Shown piece after piece: positions 52,794 to 62,997 of a DNA stretch of 64,000 bases. The stretch is from Sphingobacteriales bacterium 44-61 (lineage in GTDB: Bacteria; Bacteroidota; Bacteroidia; Chitinophagales; Chitinophagaceae), in the NCBI GenBank assembly GCA_001898405.1, contig MKTW01000001.1:62001-126000 (forward strand), read 5' to 3'. Position 1 is the first letter of the stretch, and every line of letters begins with the position of its first letter. A program made the position numbers and the translations under genes. Under the pieces are notes generated by a model, which saw only the letters and a program-made list of their open reading frames with translations, did not search any database and was not told where the DNA came from.

Positions 52794-53660
52794 TTATTGA
52801 TACAAGCTGCCCGTATTCAACACCGGCGTAGCAGCTTTTTCACCACAAAGCACTACCATCAGGTTGCTTACCATCGCTGCTTTCTTTTCATCGTCCAGTT
52901 GCACGATCTGTTTCTGCGCCAGCATATCAAGCGCCATTTCCACCATACCTACAGCTCCTTCCACGATCTTGGTACGCGCTGCAACGATCGCAGTGGCTTG
53001 TTGCCTTTGCAGCATGGCGCCGGCAATTTCAGGGGCATAAGCCAGGTGGCTGATCCTTGCTTCAAGGATTATGATACCTGCAGGAGAAAGACGCTCAAGC
53101 AATTCCTTTTCCAGTATCTCATTCACTTTCACACCACCCTCACGCAAGGTGATCGCAGCTGTTTCATCTTCCAGGTTGTCATAAGGGAAGCTGTTGGCAA
53201 GATGACGTACAGCCGCTTCACTCTGTGTTTTTACATAGTCAGCATAATTTTTTACATCATACGCTGCTTTGTAAGTATTACCCACCTGCCACACGATCAC
53301 CGCGCCGATCTCAATGGGATTACCCATCTTATCGTTCACTTTCAGGGTTTGTCCCTGCAGGTTATCGGCCCTCAGGCTGACTTTTAAAGCGGAATACAGC
53401 GGGTTCACGAAAAACAAACCATTCTCCTTCACCGTTCCCACATATCTTCCAAAGAAGTTAAGCACGCGGGAATGATTCGGGTGCACGATCATTAATCCTT
53501 TCAGCATAAAGAGCGAAGCGATAAAAGAGACCAGCATGGCTATTATATATAAATCGCCCCCTTCTCTGATCTGGGTGGCAAATAAGATCCCGGATACAAG
53601 CAACACGAGGGATAATAACAGGGCCAGGTAGCCGGACATGGGTTTTACTATCTTTTCCAT
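52794..53660 (-). CDS. SPFH/band-7 membrane protein
   Basis: 288 residues from the ATG at 53660 (a TTG at 53666 is in frame). Two helices ([17 protein letters not shown] and [17 protein letters not shown]) precede the SPFH domain, beginning [19 protein letters not shown], with [14 protein letters not shown] and the VREVRHLANS-like segment near residue 150, and a C-terminal coiled region ([19 protein letters not shown]). Band-7 proteins scaffold membrane microdomains and modulate membrane proteases. The pairing with a ribbon-helix-helix gene recurs, to my knowledge, in other bacteria. Confidence 0.88.
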   Translation of the reverse strand: MEKIVKPMSGYLALLLSLVLLVSGILFATQIREGGDLYIIAMLVSFIASLFMLKGLMIVHPNHSRVLNFFGRYVGTVKENGLFFVNPLYSALKVSLRADNLQGQTLKVNDKMGNPIEIGAVIVWQVGNTYKAAYDVKNYADYVKTQSEAAVRHLANSFPYDNLEDETAAITLREGGVKVNEILEKELLERLSPAGIIILEARISHLAYAPEIAGAMLQRQQATAIVAARTKIVEGAVGMVEMALDMLAQKQIVQLDDEKKAAMVSNLMVVLCGEKAATPVLNTGSLYQ

Positions 53661-53673
53661 AAGCAATATTTAA

Positions 53674-53698
53674 TGATATCAATTTGATATCAAAAATA
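53674..53698 (-). promoter_or_regulatory. Candidate operator: two TGATATCA sites overlapping a -7 box
   Basis: TGATATCA occurs at 53674-53681 and 53685-53692 with a 3-base spacer, 11 bp centre to centre, one turn of DNA. The minus-strand -7 box TATTTTTG (53698-53691) overlaps the outer site, and the expected start of transcription lies inside the pair. Binding here would block the SPFH/ribbon-helix-helix operon. The link to the encoded repressor is inference. Confidence 0.55.
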
Positions 53699-53737
53699 TA
53701 TAAATTTTCCCATACCAGAAAATCCCCCCCTAAAGAA

Positions 53738-53806
53738 AAAGTCTTTGTGCTCTTTGTGTCTTTGTGGGATAATCACCCACAAAGACACAAAGAGCACAAA
53801 GACTTT
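53738..53806. repeat. Intergenic inverted repeat, CTTTGTGGT word family, copy D
   Basis: Perfect 31-bp arms (53738-53768 and 53776-53806) around the 7-base centre ATAATCA. Left-arm words: CTTTGTGCT, CTTTGTGT, CTTTGTGGG. It lies between the exported protein at 53869 and the SPFH operon, both on the minus strand, so it could end transcription of the former. Confidence 0.92.
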
Positions 53807-53868
53807 AAAAATATATGAACCAATAAATGCAAAGGCAACCGGTGAAAACGGTTGAAAGCTAACCGTCC

Positions 53869-54582
53869 TTACTGCCCTGTTCTTCCATCCCTGACCTTTA
53901 TCTTTTTTCCTTTATTCTTCTTTTCATATTCAAGGATGGCCTGCGGTTTAGCTGCTTCTTTTTTATCAGAGTCAGCATTAGCAGTTGCTTTTGTTTTCTT
54001 GCCGGCAGGATCTATCGGCTTCAACTCATCATCCCCTTCTTTCGGAATCCCTTCTCCTGTTTTGATCTTATCCATCCACCAATCCTCTGTTTTTACAATA
54101 GTCCCCCATTCAGGATCATAATAGGTCCAGGTACCATGGCGGGCTGTTGATCCCTCTACTTTCACTACTACCCTGTCCACTACTTTGCTTGGATCATTCG
54201 GGTCCCTTACATCTACTGTATCAAAGGTTTTACCAGGCTCTATTGCACGCCAGCTCTCTTCGCGCAGCAAACCACCCGTTCTTGTATAATACCGGCTTTT
54301 GCCATCCAGGCTGCCCCAGCGGTAATTCTCTTCTGCTATCTTATCGCCCATCAGCGAAAAGCGCACCCATTTCTCCACTTTTTTATCATCTACAAAATAA
54401 CCCTGCTCATCATAGCCCGGCTCACCGCGCAATGCATCCACATGCACTACCCAGGGGCCCTGCTTTTTTCCATTCAGATCTACCCGGTTCAGCGTATCGC
54501 CACGCACACCGATGATAAAGCTTTTCCATTGAGCGAAACTGCTGGTGCTGATAAAGAGGGAAACAAATAATAACCATTTCAT
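53869..54582 (-). CDS. Exported MORN-like repeat protein
   Basis: 237 residues from the ATG at 54582, giving a signal peptide (MKWLLFVSLFISTSSFAQ). Repeats of the MORN/YwqK type are visible: LNGKKQGPWVVHVDAL, then VEKWVRFSLMGDKIAEENY, SLDGKSRYYTRTGGLLREE and ARHGTWTYYDPEWG. A Lys/Glu/Ala-rich tail ends KKIKVRDGRTGQ. The role of such repeats in Bacteroidota is unknown; envelope location is likely. Confidence 0.72.
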   Translation of the reverse strand: MKWLLFVSLFISTSSFAQWKSFIIGVRGDTLNRVDLNGKKQGPWVVHVDALRGEPGYDEQGYFVDDKKVEKWVRFSLMGDKIAEENYRWGSLDGKSRYYTRTGGLLREESWRAIEPGKTFDTVDVRDPNDPSKVVDRVVVKVEGSTARHGTWTYYDPEWGTIVKTEDWWMDKIKTGEGIPKEGDDELKPIDPAGKKTKATANADSDKKEAAKPQAILEYEKKNKGKKIKVRDGRTGQ

Positions 54583-54671
54583 ATCAGATACATTTAACCA
54601 TAGCGGGAACCTGATTATTAACGAAAAAATCCCGCCCGGAGTATGTCTCAAATATCGGGCCTGCGCCCCTG

Positions 54672-55103
54672 TTATTTTTTGGCAGATAAGGAGAGCAGGT
54701 ACCCGAGGGCCAGTTCGTATCCCTTCATTCCCAGGCCAATAATGCTACCTGCTGCTTTAGCCGACACATGGGAGATTTTCCTGAATTCTTCCCGGGCGTG
54801 TACATTGGAGATATGCACTTCCACCACCGGTGCTTTAATAGAGGCTATCGCATCACCTATTGCAACAGAAGTGTGTGTGTAGCCGCCAGGATTAAAAATG
54901 ATGCCATCGCTATCAAACCCTGCCCGCTGCAGTTCATTGATCAGTTCGCCTTCCACATTGCTTTGATAATAGGTGAAAGACACCTGCTTGTATTGCTGCT
55001 GAAGCGAAGCATAGAATTCTTCAAACGATTGGCTGCCATAAATACCCGGCTCCCGCTTGCCAAGCAGGTTCAGGTTAGGCCCATTGATGATAGCGATCTT
55101 CAT
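54672..55103 (-). CDS. aroQ: 3-dehydroquinate dehydratase, type II
   Basis: 143 residues from the ATG at 55103 (MKIAIINGPNLNLLGKREPG; the upstream ATG adds six residues). Other motifs: FNPGGYTHTSVAIGDAI with the catalytic His, and VEVHISNVHAREEFRKIS. It dehydrates 3-dehydroquinate to 3-dehydroshikimate, the third step of the shikimate pathway. Type II enzymes are dodecamers of this size. It precedes the small lipoprotein and carA on the same strand. Confidence 0.95.
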   Translation of the reverse strand: MKIAIINGPNLNLLGKREPGIYGSQSFEEFYASLQQQYKQVSFTYYQSNVEGELINELQRAGFDSDGIIFNPGGYTHTSVAIGDAIASIKAPVVEVHISNVHAREEFRKISHVSAKAAGSIIGLGMKGYELALGYLLSLSAKK

Positions 55104-55157
55104 GCCCCGAATATAATTCAAATAAAATGCTTTACAGAAAACCGAGTTGCTGGATCG

Positions 55158-55637
55158 TTACTGAAAGCCGATTGGTATTGTCTTCACCAGCACGCTGTCC
55201 CGGTAAAAGTTGGCTCTCTTAACGCTGCCGGATTTAGGAACTGTGGCCAACGCCAGTGCTGTAGAGGTATAGCTCTGTTCGCTGCCTTTCTTTACGCTAT
55301 AATAAACATTGAGGTCTTTGCCGCCAATTGTAGCTCTGTCAAAACTGATCTCCTGCTGCTGTGAAGAGGTTTTACCCATTACCGCTACCACCATCTGTCC
55401 GCTGAAATCAGGCTTTGTGATAGAACTGTTCATGGTTGCCGCCACTCCAAATACCTGATCAAAATCAGGCTGGCTTACCGATACTTTATAGTTATACTCA
55501 TCAGGCAGAGCAACGGTGTTCTTTACAAAATAATTACTCAGTGGCACCAGTCCAATCCTTGATGCGGAGGTGGCCCGGTTAGCGGAACAGGCACTTAACA
55601 GCACCATGCTGCATAAGATAAGAAGGTAGTTACGCAT
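55158..55637 (-). CDS. Lipoprotein with a PrcB_C-like domain
   Basis: 159 residues with a lipobox (MVLLSAC). The mature part, DFSGQMVVAVMGKTSSQQQEIS followed by LNVYYSVKKGSE and a VLVKTIP end, fits the pattern I recall for PrcB_C-type protease-complex subunits, but this is a weak match. Predicted lipid-anchored in the envelope. It is 10 bases from the end of carA, on the same strand. Confidence 0.6.
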   Translation of the reverse strand: MRNYLLILCSMVLLSACSANRATSASRIGLVPLSNYFVKNTVALPDEYNYKVSVSQPDFDQVFGVAATMNSSITKPDFSGQMVVAVMGKTSSQQQEISFDRATIGGKDLNVYYSVKKGSEQSYTSTALALATVPKSGSVKRANFYRDSVLVKTIPIGFQ

Positions 55638-55646
55638 ATAAAATGA

Positions 55647-56747
55647 TTAGGATTTCCTGATCATATCAATGAACTGGTCAAACAGGTACCTACTGTCGTG
55701 CGGACCCGGTGTGCTTTCGGGGTGGTATTGCACGGAGAAAGCAGGTTTCCCTTTCACTCTTATTCCTTCAATAGATTGATCATTCAGGTTTACATGGGTC
55801 ACTTCAATATGGCTGGACTTTTTTACAGCTTCAGGGTCCACACCAAATCCATGGTTCTGTGTAGTGATCTCCGATCTGCCGGTTACCAGGTTCTTCACCG
55901 GGTGGTTCAATCCCCTGTGGCCATGATGCATTTTGAAAGTGGGGATACCATTGGCCAGGGCCAGCAACTGATGCCCAAGGCAAATGCCAAATATGGGCTT
56001 CTCTTCTTTCAGTATTTCTTTCATGGTAGCGATCGCATAGTCCATTGCAGAAGGATCGCCAGGTCCGTTTGAAATGAAATAACCATCAGGATTGAATTGC
56101 TTTACTTCTTCCAGTTTGGTTTTGGCAGGGAATACTTTTACATAGGCGCCCCTGTCTACCATGCAATGCAGGATATGCCTTTTCACTCCAAAATCCATTA
56201 CAGCGATCCTTACAGCCGCATTCTTATCTCCCATCTCATACGCTTCCTTTGTGCTCACCTGCGATGCCAGTTCCAGTCCGTCCATATCCGGCACTTCGGC
56301 CAGTTTCTTTTTCAGCGCTTCCACATCAGTGATCTCAGAAGAGATGATGCAGTTCATAGCGCCTTTGGTGCGGATATGCGCCACCAGTGCACGCGTGTCC
56401 ACTCCTTCAATAGAAACGATATTGTTGGCTTTGAGATAATCTTCCATCGACCCTTTGGCCAGCTTGCGGGAATAAGTTTCTTCCAGGTTGCGGCCGATCA
56501 GCCCCCTGATCTTTACATTGTCTGATTCCACGTCTTCGTCCTTCACTCCATAATTACCTACATGCACCGTATTCATGATCAATATTTGTCCATAATAGCT
56601 GGGATCAGTGAACACTTCCTGGTAGCCGGTCATGCCGGTATTGAAACAGATCTCACCGGTAGTGGTGCCGATAGCGCCAAATGCTTTACCATGGGCCACC
56701 GTTCCGTCGGCCAGTACTAAGATTGCGGGTAATTGTTTTGCTGACAT
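55647..56747 (-). CDS. carA: Carbamoyl-phosphate synthase small subunit
   Basis: 366 residues. ILVLADGTVAHGKAFGAIG starts the N-terminal domain, GEICFNTGMTGYQEVFTDPSYYGQI is the conserved family signature, and the class I amidotransferase domain has FGICLGHQLLALA (nucleophile Cys) and VQYHPESTPGP (His, Glu). It hydrolyses glutamine and passes ammonia to CarB for arginine and pyrimidine synthesis. carB is not seen in the window. It heads a minus-strand group with the lipoprotein and aroQ. Confidence 0.95.
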   Translation of the reverse strand: MSAKQLPAILVLADGTVAHGKAFGAIGTTTGEICFNTGMTGYQEVFTDPSYYGQILIMNTVHVGNYGVKDEDVESDNVKIRGLIGRNLEETYSRKLAKGSMEDYLKANNIVSIEGVDTRALVAHIRTKGAMNCIISSEITDVEALKKKLAEVPDMDGLELASQVSTKEAYEMGDKNAAVRIAVMDFGVKRHILHCMVDRGAYVKVFPAKTKLEEVKQFNPDGYFISNGPGDPSAMDYAIATMKEILKEEKPIFGICLGHQLLALANGIPTFKMHHGHRGLNHPVKNLVTGRSEITTQNHGFGVDPEAVKKSSHIEVTHVNLNDQSIEGIRVKGKPAFSVQYHPESTPGPHDSRYLFDQFIDMIRKS

Positions 56748-56879
56748 TAATATAGAGGGGGTTACCTGTTAAACAAATCGCGCAAAGGTACGGACGAAAT
56801 AGTTTCGCTGGTCAGAAAATATTCACATTTGTGATTGTTCAGCAATCATTTCCATCCCTATATACCGCGATAAGCAAGC

Positions 56880-58439
56880 TTATTTTAAACCTGGCCCCTT
56901 CCGGTGTTTATACTTTTCCCTGATCACATCCTGCACATTTACATTATGAATTTTGCTTTCCAGCCAGGATATCACATCCAGATAAGCAAATGCCCTGGCT
57001 TCCAGTGGATTACCTTCATATTTCTTCAGCTTGGCCAGCAATTTCTGGAATTCCGGCTTCAGTGCATGTGCTCCCACTCTAAAAGAACGTCTCAGAAACG
57101 CAAACATCTCTTCTTCCACCTTACTCAGATTTTCCATTTTTGCCATATAGCGATACACTGATTTGATCAGGTATTCCAGCAAATCAAAATTGCCCAGTTC
57201 ATAATGTGCGATCAGGTGCAGCAGCCGTGCATAACATTGCAGATCGGTACGCAGATCTGCTTTCTGGTTAATGATCCGGTTGAGATAGTCGATCGCTTTT
57301 TCATTATCGCCGCTGCCGAAATACAGGCAGGCGATCTTATAATAAAACACCAGCACCCGGTGTATATCGAGATAGATGCCGTATTCTTTCAGCATATCTT
57401 CCAGGTGGGGCACCATCTTCAACCCCTTCTCGAATGTTCCCTGCAAAAAATACAGGTTGATCCTTGCCGTGTAGAGATACTGGTAAGTAAGAATAAGATT
57501 ATTGTCGTTATGCGTCACAAGTTTGTGACGGGCAAACTGCTCAAACTGCTTGATGGTTTCCGCCAGCTTTTTATGGTTTAGCAGGTCAAAATGCGCGCCC
57601 ATCAGGTTGTGCATGCCTTTGATATAATTGGCCGCTTCCACCGGCAGCATTTCCGGATATTGTTCAAACAGATCAACCCATTTCTGTGAATAGCGATAAT
57701 ATTGAAGAAAATCAAGCCGGATAAATGCATACCAGCAATAACTCTGGTACAGGTATAATTTTTCATAAAACCCCTGTGCCCTCAGAGCAGCATCCACCGG
57801 CAAATGCGCCTGGAAGAACATATGGATGCTGCGCATATCTTTTTCATTCCGCGCGTGTCCGTGTTGAATATACCAGCTATACAATTGCAGGGCGAGATTG
57901 GACAGACGGTTTACCAGCACCAATGCCTCCGTTATTTCATCTGATTCCTGGCTGAGCTGATCGGCGCGGTCGCGCATGCTGCGCGTGATATACAGCGTTT
58001 CAATTTTTTTCTCAAAAAACAGTACCTGCTCCAGGTAAGTGATCTGGTGATGCTGTTTGGCAAGGTCTTTCAGGTGTTTCAGCACCTTCAGACTTTGCAG
58101 GTAAAGGCCTTTATTAAATAATATCCGGGACTGGTCCATCAGCTCATGTAACTGAATATCAATATTATTTTCGTCTTTTATGATGCGAAGGCTGGAAAGG
58201 ACCTGTTTATAAAGCGCTGCTTTAATATTGGAAAGCTGCACTTTGCTGATGGATTTATTTTTCTTCAGGAGCTGATTTTCATCGTATTCCGTCATTTTAT
58301 CGAGGGCATCGAATAACTGTATGGTTTTCAAGGTGTCGCTGGAGGAGTTCCTTTTTACATATAGCTTGAAATTCCGCTTTTCCGACTTCTCGAGCGATTT
58401 TATCAACTGAAATAAAGCATCTGTTGAGCGGTTGGGCAT
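56880..58439 (-). CDS. Large helical protein of unknown function
   Basis: 519 residues, no signal peptide or membrane helix, rich in Leu, Lys, Tyr and His. Successive 34-40-residue helix pairs (for example FNKGLYLQSLKVLKHLKDLA, ARINLYFLQGTFEKGLKMVP and FGSGDNEKAIDYLNRIINQ) look like TPR or similar superhelical repeats. Such proteins often act as scaffolds. I do not recognise a named family. It begins upstream of, and divergent from, leuA. Confidence 0.7.
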   Translation of the reverse strand: MPNRSTDALFQLIKSLEKSEKRNFKLYVKRNSSSDTLKTIQLFDALDKMTEYDENQLLKKNKSISKVQLSNIKAALYKQVLSSLRIIKDENNIDIQLHELMDQSRILFNKGLYLQSLKVLKHLKDLAKQHHQITYLEQVLFFEKKIETLYITRSMRDRADQLSQESDEITEALVLVNRLSNLALQLYSWYIQHGHARNEKDMRSIHMFFQAHLPVDAALRAQGFYEKLYLYQSYCWYAFIRLDFLQYYRYSQKWVDLFEQYPEMLPVEAANYIKGMHNLMGAHFDLLNHKKLAETIKQFEQFARHKLVTHNDNNLILTYQYLYTARINLYFLQGTFEKGLKMVPHLEDMLKEYGIYLDIHRVLVFYYKIACLYFGSGDNEKAIDYLNRIINQKADLRTDLQCYARLLHLIAHYELGNFDLLEYLIKSVYRYMAKMENLSKVEEEMFAFLRRSFRVGAHALKPEFQKLLAKLKKYEGNPLEARAFAYLDVISWLESKIHNVNVQDVIREKYKHRKGPGLK

Positions 58440-58519
58440 CGTAATTTGAATATTTTAGAATCCTTTACTGGTAAGCGTTTCAGCCGATTTCTCTCTTTTT
58501 AAGCAATGTAAAAGCTTGA

Positions 58520-58527
58520 TAATTTTG
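58520..58527 (+). promoter_or_regulatory. -7 box TAATTTTG for the leuACDB operon
   Basis: TAATTTTG is an exact TAnnTTTG match 119 bases before the leuA ATG. No -33 TTG is evident. The leader of about 110 bases shows no leader-peptide ORF or terminator that I can identify, unlike the one before ilvE. Confidence 0.5.
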
Positions 58528-58646
58528 GTTTTATCCGGCCATATTACGGTGATAATTTAGTTGACCGCTGGGTATTTTTTTAGGAATCAGGGAATACAAA
58601 AATAAGCAGTGGGAAATTTTTAATCACCCCAATATATCAATTAATT

Positions 58647-59822
58647 ATGGCTGAAGGAAAAATCCACATCTTTGATACCACTCTCCGGGATGGTGAGCAG
58701 GTGCCTGGTTGCAAACTCAATACCAAAGAAAAGATACAATTGGCCCTTGCCCTGGAAGACCTTGGAGTTGATATAATCGAGGCCGGCTTCCCCATCTCCT
58801 CTCCCGGCGATTTTGAATCGGTACAGGAAATTGCAAAAGTAATAAGGGATGCTACCATTTGTGGCCTTAGCCGGGCTGTGTATAAAGATATAGAAACGGC
58901 TGCTGAAGCGCTGAAGCCTGCCAAACGTCCACGCATTCACACAGGTATCGGCACTTCCGATTACCACATCAAATCCAAATTCAATTCCACCCGCGAAGAC
59001 ATTCTTGAACGCGCGATCCAGTGCGTGAAATGGGCAAAGAACTTCGTGGATGACGTGGAGTTTTATGCCGAAGACGCAGGCCGCACAGAAAATGAATACC
59101 TGGCCCGCGTGGTGGAAGCCGTGATCAAAGCAGGCGCCACTGTAGTGAATATCCCCGACACTACCGGTTATTGCCTGCCTCACCAATACGGTGAAAAGAT
59201 TGCTTACCTGATCAATAATGTTCCCAATATTGATAAAGCTATTATCAGTTGCCATTGCCATAATGATCTTGGACTGGCCACTGCCAATTCTATTTCCGGC
59301 GTGATCAATGGTGCCCGCCAGATCGAATGCACCATCAATGGTTTGGGTGAAAGAGCCGGCAACACTTCTCTTGAAGAAGTTGTAATGATATTAAAACAGC
59401 ACCAGCAAACACTGGGTTACTATACCAACATCAAAACACAACAACTGAACCCGCTCAGCCGCCTTGTTGCTGACACTATGCGCATGCCGGTGCAAGCGAA
59501 TAAAGCGATCGTAGGCGCTAATGCCTTCTCCCACTCCTCCGGCATTCACCAGGATGGATTCCTGAAAAATGCACAGACTTATGAGATCATCGCCCCTGAA
59601 GAAGTAGGCGCCGATGGTTCACGCATCGTGCTCACTGCACGCAGCGGCCGCTCAGCCCTCGCACACCGCTTCCAGAAACTGGGACATCAGTTCAACCGCA
59701 ATGATATTGATGTATTGTATGTTGAATTCCTGAAAGTGGCCGACCGTAAAAAAGAAGTGGAAGATACAGACCTGCATGAAATGGCTAAAACCTATGAAAC
59801 AACAACCGTTACAGTAAATTAA
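58647..59822 (+). CDS. leuA: 2-isopropylmalate synthase
   Basis: 391 residues, short LeuA type. [19 protein letters not shown], the metal-binding and substrate motif, starts the TIM barrel; [20 protein letters not shown] and [14 protein letters not shown] are the other signatures. It condenses acetyl-CoA with 2-oxoisovalerate, the committed step of leucine synthesis. The usual C-terminal regulatory domain for leucine feedback is absent or trimmed at this length, so feedback control may be weaker. First gene of leuACDB. Confidence 0.93.
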   Translation: MAEGKIHIFDTTLRDGEQVPGCKLNTKEKIQLALALEDLGVDIIEAGFPISSPGDFESVQEIAKVIRDATICGLSRAVYKDIETAAEALKPAKRPRIHTGIGTSDYHIKSKFNSTREDILERAIQCVKWAKNFVDDVEFYAEDAGRTENEYLARVVEAVIKAGATVVNIPDTTGYCLPHQYGEKIAYLINNVPNIDKAIISCHCHNDLGLATANSISGVINGARQIECTINGLGERAGNTSLEEVVMILKQHQQTLGYYTNIKTQQLNPLSRLVADTMRMPVQANKAIVGANAFSHSSGIHQDGFLKNAQTYEIIAPEEVGADGSRIVLTARSGRSALAHRFQKLGHQFNRNDIDVLYVEFLKVADRKKEVEDTDLHEMAKTYETTTVTVN

Positions 59823-59840
59823 TTCGCATCAATCCACATT

Positions 59841-61247
59841 ATGGCAAAAACATTATTTGAAAAGATCTGGGAGAAACACGTCGTCAAAACCATTGAAGAT
59901 GGTCCATCCGTTTTATACATCGATAAACATTTTATTCACGAAGTAACCAGCCCGCAGGCTTTCAATGGCCTGAACAAACGGGGCATCAAAGTTTTCCGCC
60001 CGCAACAGGTAGTTGCCACAGCAGATCACAACGTGCCTACGCTGAACCAGCATCTTCCTATCAAAGAAGAATTGTCACGCTTGCAGGTGGAAGCATTGAA
60101 AAAGAACTGCGCAGAACATGGCATCGAATTATATGGCCTTGGACATCCGTTCCAGGGCATTGTGCATGTGATAGGACCCGAACTCGGCATCACTCAGCCC
60201 GGCATGACCATCGTTTGCGGCGACAGCCACACATCCACCCACGGAGCATTCGGCAGCATCGCCTTTGGTATCGGCACCAGCGAGGTGGAGATGGTGATGG
60301 CAACACAATGCCTGATGCAAAGCCGCCCCAAGCTGATGCGCATCAATGTGGAAGGAAAACTGAATGATGGTGTAGTGAGTAAAGACATCGTGCTCTATAT
60401 CCTTTCTAAAATATCTGCCAGCGGCGCTACCGGTTTTGCTGTTGAATTCGCCGGCTCAGCCATCCGCTCACTTTCCATGGAAGCCCGCATGACCATCTGC
60501 AATATGAGCATTGAAATGGGCGCCCGCTGCGGTATGATCGCTCCTGATGTTATCACGTTCGATTATATCAAGGGAAGAAAATTCGCACCCGAAGGAAAAG
60601 AATGGGAAGAGAAACTGGCTTACTGGAAAACATTGTATACCGACGCGGATGCTGTGTTCGACAAAGAAGTAAATATCAATGCAGCTGATATCGAACCCAT
60701 GATCACTTATGGCACCAATCCCGGTATGGGTGTTGGCGTAACAGGTCATGTTCCTTCACTCACAGAAATAGATGAAAAGGAAAAACCATCTTTCGAAAAA
60801 TCTTTGGCTTATATGGGCCTTCAGCCCGGAACAGGCATTAAAGGACAGAAAGTGGATTATGTATTCATCGGCAGTTGCACCAATTCCCGTATCGAAGACC
60901 TCCGCATGGTGGCTTCTTTCGTAAAAGGAAAACGCAAAGCAAGCGATGTGGAAGTATGGATCGTTCCCGGAAGCAAGCAGGTAGAGAAACAAGCCATAGA
61001 AGAAGGCATCGACAAAATATTTGAAGAAGCCGGCTTCCAGCTCCGCCAGCCAGGTTGCAGCGCCTGCCTTGGAATGAATGAAGATAAAATTCCCGCAGGC
61101 AAATATTGCATCTCTACTTCCAACCGGAATTTTGAAGGAAGACAAGGACAGAATGCAAGAACTTTCCTGGCAAGCCCTTTAACTGCGGCACTGGCTGCTA
61201 TTACCGGTGAAGTTGGCGATGTGCGTGAATACTGGAACAAGAACTAA
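59841..61247 (+). CDS. leuC: 3-isopropylmalate dehydratase large subunit
   Basis: 468 residues, usual LeuC length. [35 protein letters not shown] (cluster Cys) and [17 protein letters not shown] (two cluster Cys) mark the aconitase-superfamily active site. With LeuD it isomerises 2- to 3-isopropylmalate. 18 bases from leuA, 22 from leuD; operon. Confidence 0.95.
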   Translation: MAKTLFEKIWEKHVVKTIEDGPSVLYIDKHFIHEVTSPQAFNGLNKRGIKVFRPQQVVATADHNVPTLNQHLPIKEELSRLQVEALKKNCAEHGIELYGLGHPFQGIVHVIGPELGITQPGMTIVCGDSHTSTHGAFGSIAFGIGTSEVEMVMATQCLMQSRPKLMRINVEGKLNDGVVSKDIVLYILSKISASGATGFAVEFAGSAIRSLSMEARMTICNMSIEMGARCGMIAPDVITFDYIKGRKFAPEGKEWEEKLAYWKTLYTDADAVFDKEVNINAADIEPMITYGTNPGMGVGVTGHVPSLTEIDEKEKPSFEKSLAYMGLQPGTGIKGQKVDYVFIGSCTNSRIEDLRMVASFVKGKRKASDVEVWIVPGSKQVEKQAIEEGIDKIFEEAGFQLRQPGCSACLGMNEDKIPAGKYCISTSNRNFEGRQGQNARTFLASPLTAALAAITGEVGDVREYWNKN

Positions 61248-61269
61248 CCCTGATAATCAAACGTAAACA

Positions 61270-61866
61270 ATGAGCAAACAGATCAACACAATAAACTCTA
61301 CTGCGGTACCACTGAACATGGAAAACGTGGACACTGACCAGATCATTCCCGCACGCTTCCTGAAAGCAACAAGCCGGGATGGTTTTGGAAAAAATCTTTT
61401 CCGCGACTGGCGTTATGAACAGGATGATGAGAGCCGTCCAAAAAAAGATTTTGTATTAAATAACCCGACCTATAAAGGAAGCATACTGGTAGCTGCAAAG
61501 AACTTCGGTTGCGGTTCCAGCCGCGAACACGCTGCATGGGCTATCAAAGATGCAGGCTTTGATGTGGTAGTAAGCAGCTTCTTTGCTGATATTTTCAAAA
61601 ACAATTCACTGAACAATTTCCTGCTTCCCGTTACTGTATCAGAAGGGTTTCTTCAAAAGATATTCACTGCGATAGAAAAAGATCCTGCTACCACGCTGGA
61701 AGTAAACCTGCCCGGCCAATTCATCCGGATCAATTCAACCGGCGAACAGGAATCATTTGACATCAACAGTTATAAAAAAACCTGCCTGCTGAATGGCTAT
61801 GACGATATTGATTATCTATTAAGCATGCGGACAGAGATCGAACAATTTGAAAATCCAGTACACTAA
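61270..61866 (+). CDS. leuD: 3-isopropylmalate dehydratase small subunit
   Basis: 198 residues. [16 protein letters not shown] and [20 protein letters not shown] are the conserved LeuD motifs of the swivelling domain. It forms the heterodimer with LeuC and is separated from leuB by 12 bases. Confidence 0.95.
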   Translation: MSKQINTINSTAVPLNMENVDTDQIIPARFLKATSRDGFGKNLFRDWRYEQDDESRPKKDFVLNNPTYKGSILVAAKNFGCGSSREHAAWAIKDAGFDVVVSSFFADIFKNNSLNNFLLPVTVSEGFLQKIFTAIEKDPATTLEVNLPGQFIRINSTGEQESFDINSYKKTCLLNGYDDIDYLLSMRTEIEQFENPVH

Positions 61867-61878
61867 AGCCATACTACC

Positions 61879-62994
61879 ATGAACAAAAACATTGCAGTCA
61901 TTGAAGGAGACGGGATCGGCCCCGAAGTAACCAAACAGTCCATTCGCGTTTTGAACGCAGTGGCTGAAGCATTTGGTCATGAATTCAAGTATACTTATTG
62001 CCTGATGGGTGCAGATGCCATTGATAAAACAGGCAATCCCCTGCCGGATGAAACGATCGAAGTTTGCCTCAACAGCGACGCGATCCTTTTCGGCGCCATC
62101 GGCCACCCCAAATATGACAATGACCCCACTGCCAAAGTGAGACCGGAACAGGGGTTATTGAAACTGCGTAAATCATTGCAGCTGTTTGCCAATATCCGTC
62201 CTGTAACAACTTACCCGGCCCTTCAGCATCTCTCCCCGTTAAAAGCAAAAAACCTGGAGAATGTTGATTTCGTGATCTACCGTGAGCTCACCGGCGGTAT
62301 TTATTTTGGTAAGAAAGAGATCAGTGCAGACGGCAACCAGGCTTCTGACGATTGTGTGTATTCCGTAAATGAGATCGAACGCATCGCACACCTGGCTTTC
62401 CAGGCTGCACAAAAAAGAAGAAAGAAACTGACACTGGTAGATAAAGCCAATGTACTGGAAACATCCAGGCTCTGGCGAAAAGTTGTAAAAGAGATCGCTG
62501 ATCAATACAGTGATGTGGAACTGGATTTTCTTTTTGTTGACAACGCGGCCATGCAGATCATTCTAAATCCCAAACAGTTTGATGTGGTACTCACAGAAAA
62601 TATGTTTGGCGATATCATCAGCGATGAAGCCAGTGTGATCAGCGGTTCACTGGGACTGCTTCCTTCTGCTTCCATCGGCAGTGGCTCTGCATTGTTTGAA
62701 CCCATTCATGGCTCTTATCCGCAGGCAGCAGGAAAAGATATTGCAAACCCATTGGGTTCTATCCTTTCTGCAGCCATGCTGCTCGATCATTTCGGATTGG
62801 CAGAAGAAGCAGGCCTGGTAAGGGAAGCGGTGAACTGGACTTTGCAAAACGGATTTGTAACCAAGGATATTGACCCGGTCAACTTCTACTTCACTTCCAC
62901 ATTGGGAGAGCTGATCAGTGATTATGTAAGTGGTAAAATACCCGGATCTGTGAAGCAGGAAAATATCGAAGCAAGGAAGTCGACCATTATCTAA
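61879..62994 (+). CDS. leuB: 3-isopropylmalate dehydrogenase
   Basis: 371 residues. IAVIEGDGIGPEVTKQS, VDNAAMQIILNPKQFDVVLT and ENMFGDIISDEASVISGSLG are family motifs, with the NAD and metal residues. It oxidises and decarboxylates 3-isopropylmalate to 4-methyl-2-oxopentanoate, which the IlvE transaminase (next gene) turns into leucine. Last of leuACDB. Confidence 0.95.
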   Translation: MNKNIAVIEGDGIGPEVTKQSIRVLNAVAEAFGHEFKYTYCLMGADAIDKTGNPLPDETIEVCLNSDAILFGAIGHPKYDNDPTAKVRPEQGLLKLRKSLQLFANIRPVTTYPALQHLSPLKAKNLENVDFVIYRELTGGIYFGKKEISADGNQASDDCVYSVNEIERIAHLAFQAAQKRRKKLTLVDKANVLETSRLWRKVVKEIADQYSDVELDFLFVDNAAMQIILNPKQFDVVLTENMFGDIISDEASVISGSLGLLPSASIGSGSALFEPIHGSYPQAAGKDIANPLGSILSAAMLLDHFGLAEEAGLVREAVNWTLQNGFVTKDIDPVNFYFTSTLGELISDYVSGKIPGSVKQENIEARKSTII

Positions 62995-62997
62995 AGT

